Below, piece after piece: positions 57,003-64,000 of a stretch of 64,000 nucleotides of DNA. The notes under the pieces were generated by a model. It was not told where the DNA came from. It was given only the letters and a program-made list of their open reading frames with translations, and made no database searches. The translations under genes and the position numbers were made by a program. The stretch lies in contig NC_016131.3 in the NCBI RefSeq assembly GCF_000005505.3, positions 21,039,501 through 21,103,500 of the forward strand, given 5' to 3'. Position 1 is the stretch's first letter. Each line of letters begins with the position of its first letter. This DNA comes from Brachypodium distachyon (taxonomy: Eukaryota; Streptophyta; Magnoliopsida; Poales; Poaceae).

Positions 57003-57253
57003 TGAACTAGCTCAGGTGGTTGGTTTCTTGTGGTGTAACCAGCCCACCCATGTTCAAGTCTCAAACTTGGCATGGGTGCTCGCATTTCCTGAATTTATTT
57101 TCGACTTTAACCGGCGTTGTGATTTCAGTGGGAGTGACGTCTCCGTCAACTACGAAGCACCTATGGTGACTTCGTCAATCTTAAAATGATCGGCCGGTAG
57201 CTCAGTCTCTCGGAGGTGCTCATAGGGGTAGGGCGTGCGTGTTTCCTAAAAAA
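57003..57253 (+). mobile_element. Au-type SINE
   Basis: The head GAACTAGCTCAGGTGGTTGG is a tRNA-like box A and GTTCAAGTCTCAAAC a box B. The 3' part GGTAGCTCAGTCTCTCGGAG, then GGTGCTCATAGGGGTAGGG, is the Au SINE signature known from wheat relatives. A target duplication of about 16 bp, AATAGCCAAAACAATG / AATAGCCAAGATAATG, flanks it (56987-57002, 57254-57269). It was transcribed by RNA polymerase III and copied by LINE enzymes. Confidence 0.9.
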
Positions 57254-57442
57254 AATAGCCAAGATAATGAAAAGAAAATAAGAAGAAGAAAAGGTAACTC
57301 CCCATTAACATTCCACAAAGCCAGAATAGCTTGAATGCCAGCACCGAGCACTAATGACAACGTATCATGAAACGCCAGAAGAGAGGGGAAAACAGAAACC
57401 CTGCTTCCTCCCTCCATGACAACAAGCTAGTACTGCTAGAGA

Positions 57443-58024
57443 ATGGCAAGGGTCGAGAACAAGGCCACGGTAGCATGCTGCGGCTGCGCGTCGCTCGCCG
57501 TGGCACTCCTGCTGGGTGTCGCCTTCGCCGCGGCGCTCTACTTCGCCGTGCTCCGCCCGCGCCCGCCCCGCGTGGCGTCGGCGGCGGTGGACACGCAGCT
57601 CTCGGACTTCCGCGTGCTCCCGCCGGCGCTCAACTTCTCCCTGGCGGTCGACGTCGCCGTGCACAACCCAGGCCACGCGCCGTTCCGGCACGGCGAGGCG
57701 GTGACCGCCGTGACGTACCGCGGGTCCACGGTGGGGCGGTCCGCGTCGGCCCCCGGGAGGATCCCGGCGCGGTCCACGAGGACGGTCGGGGCCCGCGTGC
57801 AGGTGGACGCGGCCAGGGTCGTCGTGAGCAGGCACTACGTGGCCGACGTGGTCTCCGGCGCGCTGCGGTTCGAGGCCAGGACGGCGGTGGCCGGGGAGGC
57901 CGTGGCGCTCCGGGCGTTCAGGTTGAGCGCGGACGCCGAGGTGGCCTGCGCCGTCGTGCTGTACCCGTTCAGGAGGGAGAGCAGCTCGCATTGCACTTAC
58001 ACGGTTCGTATTACTGGAATATGA
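57443..58024 (+). CDS. LEA-2 (NDR1/HIN1-like) membrane protein 3
   Basis: Single exon, 193 residues, very GC-rich. A short N-terminus (MARVENKATV) leads into a membrane segment (about 11-35, CASLAVALLLGVAFAAALYF), then LRPRPPRVA and the LEA_2 core (LNFSLAVDVAVHNPGHAPFR) with a Cys near SSSHCTYTV. The NPN motif has become NPG and the protein is alanine- and arginine-rich, so it has drifted more than gene 2. It lies about 1 kb downstream of gene 2 in the same direction, with an Au SINE between them. Each has its own flanks, so separate transcription is expected. Confidence 0.88.
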   Translation: MARVENKATVACCGCASLAVALLLGVAFAAALYFAVLRPRPPRVASAAVDTQLSDFRVLPPALNFSLAVDVAVHNPGHAPFRHGEAVTAVTYRGSTVGRSASAPGRIPARSTRTVGARVQVDAARVVVSRHYVADVVSGALRFEARTAVAGEAVALRAFRLSADAEVACAVVLYPFRRESSSHCTYTVRITGI

Positions 58025-58571
58025 TGGGTCGGTCAGCTACGTCGTTCCTGGTTGTGATTCCATAAGCGACGAGCGAGGCCATGATTTCACCCGTCTGAGT
58101 TGGATGTGTATTAATCATAAACCTGTTACGCCGTTAAGGCACCTTCTGTACAGCTATGGAATACGCAGCAGTGTCGAACTTAGTCACAGCCATGCAGCAG
58201 ATAACCATAGACTGGTATACCATGACATTAATTGGTACCAAGATAAAGAAAATAACACATGGACTTTCCAAATGTAGCGATTACTTTCCGGTGAGAAACT
58301 CAGAGAAACATTTTTTTCAGGTTTTAGAGCGGAGTTCGGACAATGACACCACATGAACTAACACAGGGTGCAGCTACAAGGATCCAGTTTTATTCCTGTT
58401 AAGTTACTTAGCAAAACGGTGAGGTTCACAGCTATATCATGGCGCCATCTTTCTGTCAACCCCCCTCCCGCTGTATAATACATTAAGAATTGCTACAAGG
58501 TATAAGAAAAATAATGACTAACTAGTGCAACCGCAAGAACACGACCGCTTCTCAAGATCTGTCATCCTTGT
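58025..58571. other. Convergent intergenic region
   Basis: Contains the 3' ends of LEA-2 gene 3 (plus strand) and of the PDIL5-4 gene (minus strand). No other gene is seen. Confidence 0.5.
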
Positions 58572-61500
58572 TCAAATGTCCTTTCCTAGCTCAACCTTCT
58601 TCACCAGCCGTAGGGTGTTGTGCAAGATGGAATCCAGTATTCCAGCGACCTAGAATTTACAGTTACTATTCATTAGCCATGTATAATTGATGCATTCATA
58701 AATAGGCAAGATATTAGCGATGACATGTTCCCACCGTGAAAACTCCACCAATAATAGCACAGACATTTGTGATGAAGTGGGAGAAGGATTTTGGAAGTTC
58801 AGTCACTAGGACCTGATGATAAATGAAAATATGTTTAATGGATTCTTCGCATGTTAATGAACCAAGCATAAAGTAGAATAATATAATACCAAGATACTCA
58901 CCTGCATGGGAGAAGGCTCAAAATGGAATTTCACAACAGGAACATAGAAGCTGTGCACCAAGCTGCTGTGCGCTGTGTATTCATATTCTTCAAACACTTT
59001 CAACTCCTTTGAGGATCTCAGCGTAACCAGCTCTGTCTTTACAATTTGTAGGTAATGCTCAATCTAGAATGACATAATCAAAACAAATGCTATTGTTATT
59101 TCCTCAGAAACCACAAGTGTTGCGCTGGAAAAAGATTCAATGCCTTGCCAACTTCACAAGGAAAGTAAGCAAAATTTAGGGACTTACAGTAACATTTGCA
59201 TTGTTATCACCGTGCTTAACAATGTAAGACTGACCAGCCAATCTATCATGGTGTCCGCCGACATAGGGAATTAGTCTTTTAAGTTCACTAAACATATTTG
59301 GTGAGAGCCTATTGCCAAATGAGAACTGGGTCACGTAGTGGGAAACATTTATCTGAGATGGATCAAATGAGTGTGAACCGGATCGAGCCGAGATTATAAC
59401 ACTCCCCGGAACCTGAGTAAGAGAACATGATTAATAAAAGACCACATAGAAGAATCCTTTCTGGGCGTTACAATTATTACTACTATGCAAGTTAGCTCAG
59501 AAGGTCATTTACCTTCTTGACCCGCACAAACCCTTCGACTCTGCAACCGCTAGTCATAGGAGCAGGACGCTTTGCAGGATCAACAGTCTTGTTGGATTTG
59601 TCGTCCAAAGCAAGCATATGTGCCTCTTTTGGAAGATTTCCAACATAAGTTTCCATTGCCTGAGATTCAGAACATATGTCAGTAACAGTTTGGGTGCCCA
59701 TAAAACAATGAATAACACATATTAACAAGCAAAGAAAATTTCGCCTTTAGTTCTGACATGGGAAAAGAATTCATTGCAGCCTTCTCATGTCCAGTAAAGT
59801 TTAAGATATTGTGTTGCAGACTTGCAGTAAAGATAAACCATATAACATACAAACTACTATTGTACTAACCCAACTAGAAAAATAACTGGAAACTAAGTGA
59901 TTAATTACATACCGCGACTAAACTGTCAGTATCACGTTCCCCGTAGTATGATTCATGATCATGGTGACCCTGATTCTCCCTGTACAAAATTCGATTTAGT
60001 CATTTATAAGATATCTAAAAGATAAATGTTCAATTCACTTACTTCATATCACTCCCTTTACGGAAAATGCGAATTGATGGGTAACCTTGTATATGATGCC
60101 TGCATTTAATGAGTTGAAGTGATCAAAAGCATGTTATATCAGTGTGCTGACACGATAAACATGCATAAGGGCGCACATATAAGCAGAACCACTTGTTCGT
60201 GTACATAAGTGGTAATAATACAGTTCAGGCACTGATTATTCAATATGAAAGGTAACAGAAAATGCTTCTCAGTCAAATAGTTCAAGAAGGTATAAGCACT
60301 GTCAAAAGCGGCATGCAAGGACACACACATTAGTAACTCATGAAGGATGGTGGCATCTGGATATAACTTCATTAGGGATTTAAAAAAAAACGGATCGATC
60401 AATATCTCATGTTGATGAAATGAGGATGTTTGGATTCCATATTGCAGCATATGCATGTGACCTTTCTTGGTTCGAATTTAATGATGAATTAATACACACA
60501 GACCTCTTACACAGTTCACCTTCCTCAGTGCAGTCAACCTTGGCAAGAAGAATTCTGCCATCCATTTCAGGATCATATCTGTGATAAAAAAAAAAACAGA
60601 GTGGCAATTAATAGTGTTAAGAAGAAGAAACCCCAATCCACCATGGGAAAAAAGAACAGTATATACCTCTCCTTAATTATTTTTGCAGTCTTCTCCCATG
60701 AAGGTTTCTGAAGGAATATAAAAAAAATCAGAACAATTTGAATTTCTCGGTGTATTAGCTTAACAATCGCAAATATACTTCACCTGGAATAAGGATATGT
60801 TGGAATTTGATCATAGAAAAACAATAAACTAACGTTTAAGACAAATGCATCAGTATTTCTTATAATATGCTTAGATCAAGATGACGAGCACATCATCACA
60901 TAATATTCGACTAATCACTACCTAACAAATATGTTGCCGTAGAGTCAAGAGTATTTGTCGACTGAGTTCTAGTTAGTTGTATATGTGGCGTCATGGTGTA
61001 GCGGCCGGATGGAGTTGGTAGCTTAGCATGAAGTTAGTTGCTGGCTTTACTTGCTATACCTGTACGCATCGTTTGTGAAAGTCAAGAAAAACAAGAGAAG
61101 AGGCAGAGGTGCATTGCGTACAAGTATAAATAGCAAGTAAAGCCAGCAACTAACTTCACGCTAAGCTACCAACTCCAGGTCCTATTCTCTTGGTCCGTGG
61201 ACACATGCATGCAGTGGATTAACTCCGATCCACAAGACTCGCTAGCTACCTCAACTGAAACTAACAACACGCGCACACAACTAGCTAGCTAACAACTCAC
61301 GCACACGTGCAGGTAGTACTATCATATGCACATACGTAGGCCACAACTCCACGCAAGTACCATGCACTCGTCTGTAGCCGGCCGACTAACACGCGAATAA
61401 TTCTAGTGCACGTGCACACAGGCACTTACCTCCTGGCTTGCCGATCAGCTCACATTTAGCACACATCAACTCTTAGTGCTTCGCTTGCGCCGATCCGGCC

Positions 61501-63569
61501 GCTACGCCATGACGCCACGTATACAACTAACTAGAATTCAATTGACAAATACTCTGACTCTCGGCAACAATGCCATGCTAACACAAATAAACTCTAAACT
61601 TAACGCTAATAACAAGATTAGTTCCAACAAAATATGATGGCATCAGTAATGAAAATCCCTAAGTGCAAGGGAACACAAGGAGATTAAGTCTAACCAATCG
61701 ATTGCTCCAGTAACACCAGGGGGCATAAAAGTTCACGACCAAAATGGGATACCTGAACAGGAATAAAATCTATTATAAATATGAACTGAAACTATAATAC
61801 GGCTCCAACAAGAGCGCAATAGAGATGCGATACTTAAAATCAAGGGCAGATCTCATGCAGGAAAGGTAACTCTGATAGCCATATCGTATCTGACCAAAGT
61901 AATTAGTGGCTTAGAGGCATCTATAGCCTATAATAATAAAGATACAAAGAGTAAAAATCCTGCATGAATGTCAGCAAGATATGGTGAATAGAATATTATG
62001 GAGAACTGTTTGAATATTGATGCGATTTTGAGATGAAGAATGATTAAATAACTGGGATGTTTGAAGTCTGGCATTGAGGTTGATATTAAACTAGATGGTT
62101 CAATACTTACTGGTGTGAATAGCTATCAAAATTGCGAGAGGACAAAGCAACTGAACCATCAGCATGATACTCTTCGACATCATCTCCATGTTTGTTGACA
62201 GTAGGTATAGGTCCCGAGTGGAACTCAGATCCAGTAGGTACTAAATTCCGATCAATTGAAAACTTGCGAACAGTTTTCGTTATGTTCAATCTGTTCTGCA
62301 TATGTATTGAACAAGAAATTGAAGTTAAACCAGCATTAATAAAAAGGTGCATCTCTAGAAAGAAAATCGAAAGCAGGAAATGGTTCCAAATGTAGAAAAA
62401 TAGTTCACACAAGTTACCACCTAATCATGAGAATGAAACATAGCAAAAAGTGAGGCACTGAAGTACTGAACTAATTCATAATTTAAGATTAGCATACAAA
62501 ACATACGTAGCTTACATTTAAGGAAAATGCCAATTCTGGACCGTCAAACATCTCTGGAGTTTAATTTGACCAAACTATGAAAAGGACCCAAATAACCACT
62601 TGTACGTAATCCACCATGTTCTATCCTATGTGGCCGCTGAATAGACTTATTTGCACATGTATGGCTGGGTCAGCAAGGTAATTAAGAGCACAAAGAAAAC
62701 TTTCACTCTCACACCCTTTCTCTTATCTCCCTCAGAACGGATCATTTGAAAAGTCAGGAAAGCACTGCCTCGAAGAAAGGCGAGGAAAGTAGTCAAAGGG
62801 GTCACTCCTGTACAGATTGAAAAGGATCATACTGGAGTCACCAGACTTTCGCAAACACATCAACAGAATAGTTCAAGAAAAAGAGAAAGCTAGCCATGTC
62901 TGTTATGGATCTTATTCGCACTCAGCTTGTCCCTCGCTCATTCTTTAATCTTGCCTTTCTCCGATTCCTTCGATCTCCAGCAGCTTCGGCAGGATGGAGA
63001 GCAGGCCGTCGTCGGCTTAGCAGCAGCATGGTTAGGCAGGAAAAGACCAGCTTCGGCAGGATGGTGAGCAGGCCATGGGTCCAGCAGCAGCATGGCTTGG
63101 CAGGAAAAGCCACATGGCCGCCATGGCAACACAGGCTACATGTAGTTTGCATGGTAACAGGTTTGTGGGGTGGGGGCCTGGGGGTGGGAGAGAGCAGAAG
63201 ACGCTGCAGTGTTACAACGGCGCGTCGACGACGGCAATAATGAGCTAACCGGTCAGCACCCGATGGCAACCTTTTCTCGTTGGGGCAAGAAAGAAGAGAT
63301 AGGCACGATGATTGTAGGAGGATGAAACCAAGGGAATAAATATGTGTTTGGCTTACACGTAGGACCTTCTATCGTCTCAATATAACTATCATTTTCCCCC
63401 TTCTTTTAGGTTCTTCATAAAAAAGGAAAGATACATGTTCTATAATGTCACATTCTAGAAGGCAGCTAGAAGAACAAAAATAAAGCATCATCAGAAGAGA
63501 TAGAATCTTACTGTTCCCAACACATCACTGACGTCAACTGATGCAAATTCGCATGAAAGGGCAGGGAAG
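58572..63569 (-). CDS. PDIL5-4: Protein disulfide isomerase-like 5-4, 3' twelve exons (partial)
   Basis: Minus-strand exons: 63512-63569, 62111-62295, 61695-61752, 60667-60707, 60504-60578, 60043-60099, 59913-59979, 59513-59659, 59188-59412, 58902-59063, 58735-58812 and 58572-58649 (TGA at 58572-58574). All junctions are GT-AG and phases agree, giving 409 codons plus stop; about 75 N-terminal residues lie beyond the window. The order is ERGIC-like lumenal segment (FPALSCEFASVDVSDVLGT), thioredoxin domain with VVNFYAPWCYWS, KVDCTEEGELC and HHIQGYPSIRIF, then the COPII-coated ERV-type domain (QINVSHYVTQFSFG) and a C-terminal membrane segment. The active site is CYWS rather than CGHC, normal for this subfamily. 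It should act in the ER or early secretory pathway. The reading frame looks intact. Confidence 0.95.
60932..61569. repeat. Head-to-head LTR-like inverted repeat in PDIL5-4 intron
   Basis: Both ends read TGTTGCCG...CGGCAACA. The left arm (plus strand) has block A (60932-61010) joined directly to block B (61011-61057). The right arm (minus strand) has block A (61492-61569), about 315 bases of unique DNA, then block B (61129-61176). Block B on the right is followed by TATTTATACTTGTACG, which looks like an LTR TATA region. The two arms meet at about 61060-61125 with further pairing. No flanking duplication was found. It lies within the intron between 60707 and 61695. Confidence 0.75.
62981..63111. 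repeat. Imperfect 66-bp tandem repeat in PDIL5-4 intron
   Basis: GCTTCGGCAGGATGG begins two units (about 62984 and 63050), each running through AGCAGCAGCATGG and GGCAGGAAAAG. It lies in the 1.2-kb intron between exons at 62295 and 63512. Apart from this GC-rich block (62900-63250) no gene or complete element is seen in that intron. Confidence 0.7.
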
Positions 63570-64000
63570 CTGCAAAACACAGAGCCAGGTAGTGAACAAT
63601 CAAGGGAATAATACTTTTTTTGCAGCCTATCACTGCTTAACAAAAGATATCCCAAAAAATGTGGATCTGAACTCCAGCTGAGCGCAAGATTAGCATATAA
63701 ATCTTACTACAAATTATGATATTGGAACGCACTAGCAATTAACTATCCAGTGCTTGAAATTTTCCTGGAAACTTGGGCTGCCATTTTCAACAACAGATCT
63801 CAAATGCAGATGTATTCTAAGGAGAAAAGGCTAATGAATGAATAGTATAAACCTATTATTCAATGAACACAGCAAAAATTATTAGATTTGGAGCACTAGC
63901 TAATGCCAAGAGACTATTAGCCTAAGTATACATCATATGCTCCTTTATTACACAAATTTATAAAATACTACTTCCAAGAAACATGAACTGAAATTAAACG
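63570..64000. other. Upstream intron of PDIL5-4
   Basis: AT-rich sequence to the right edge. I see no coding exon here, so the missing N-terminal exons should lie outside the window. Confidence 0.6.

Noticed and set aside
57003..57060. tRNA-like box A and box B
   Set aside because: Part of an Au SINE with target duplication; no cloverleaf of a functional tRNA.
57365..57991. 208-residue ORF antisense to LEA-2 gene 3
   Set aside because: Shadow frame of a GC-rich exon, with Arg/Pro/His-rich low-complexity translation.

Overview
This window looks like plant nuclear DNA from a grass of the wheat tribe (Triticeae). The basis is intron-containing genes with GT-AG junctions, GC-rich grass-type exons, many Stowaway-type MITEs with CTCCCTCCGT-like ends and TA targets, an Au-type SINE, Helitrons, and a decayed 14.3-kb Gypsy element. 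No prokaryotic gene organisation, CRISPR array, rRNA or intact tRNA was seen. Species and chromosome cannot be told from the sequence alone.

Layout. (1) 1-9.7 kb: a type III polyketide synthase gene resembling rice curcuminoid synthase (3856-5148, two exons) among MITEs. Downstream lies a Mutator-like element with long TIRs and a 9-bp target duplication that carries a cytochrome P450 fragment (Pack-MULE, 5624-6861). (2) 9.8-11.7 kb: a seven-exon WAT1-related (nodulin MtN21/EamA) transporter gene. (3) 12-19 kb: a 5'-truncated LINE, a tandemly duplicated Stowaway site and a probable Helitron. (4) 19.1-33.4 kb: a minus-strand Gypsy element of the Tat type (gag, protease, RT, two RNase H domains, integrase). 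It has an antisense intron-containing accessory ORF, three related hairpins near the 3' LTR and a Harbinger-like insertion in integrase. (5) 35.6-37.4 kb: a second WAT1-related gene, a paralogue of the first with the same deduced length (366 residues) but one fewer intron. (6) 38-50 kb: transposon-rich, with a long-TIR element, a Helitron, a solo LTR and a small non-coding LTR element. (7) 50.9-58.0 kb: three single-exon LEA-2 (NDR1/HIN1-like) membrane protein genes in one orientation, interrupted by a Helitron and an Au SINE. (8) 58.5-64 kb, minus strand: twelve 3' exons of a PDIL5-4-type protein disulfide isomerase; its 5' exons lie beyond the right edge.

How the genes relate: the host genes do not form a pathway. 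The two WAT1 genes and the three LEA-2 genes look like local duplications later spread apart by transposon insertion. All coordinates, splice sites and alignments were read by hand. Family names rest on recognised motifs, not database searches. No clearly new biological system was found. The most unusual items are the repeated hairpins and antisense spliced ORF of the Gypsy element, the P450-carrying MULE, the related Helitrons, and a head-to-head LTR-like inverted repeat in the PDIL5-4 intron.
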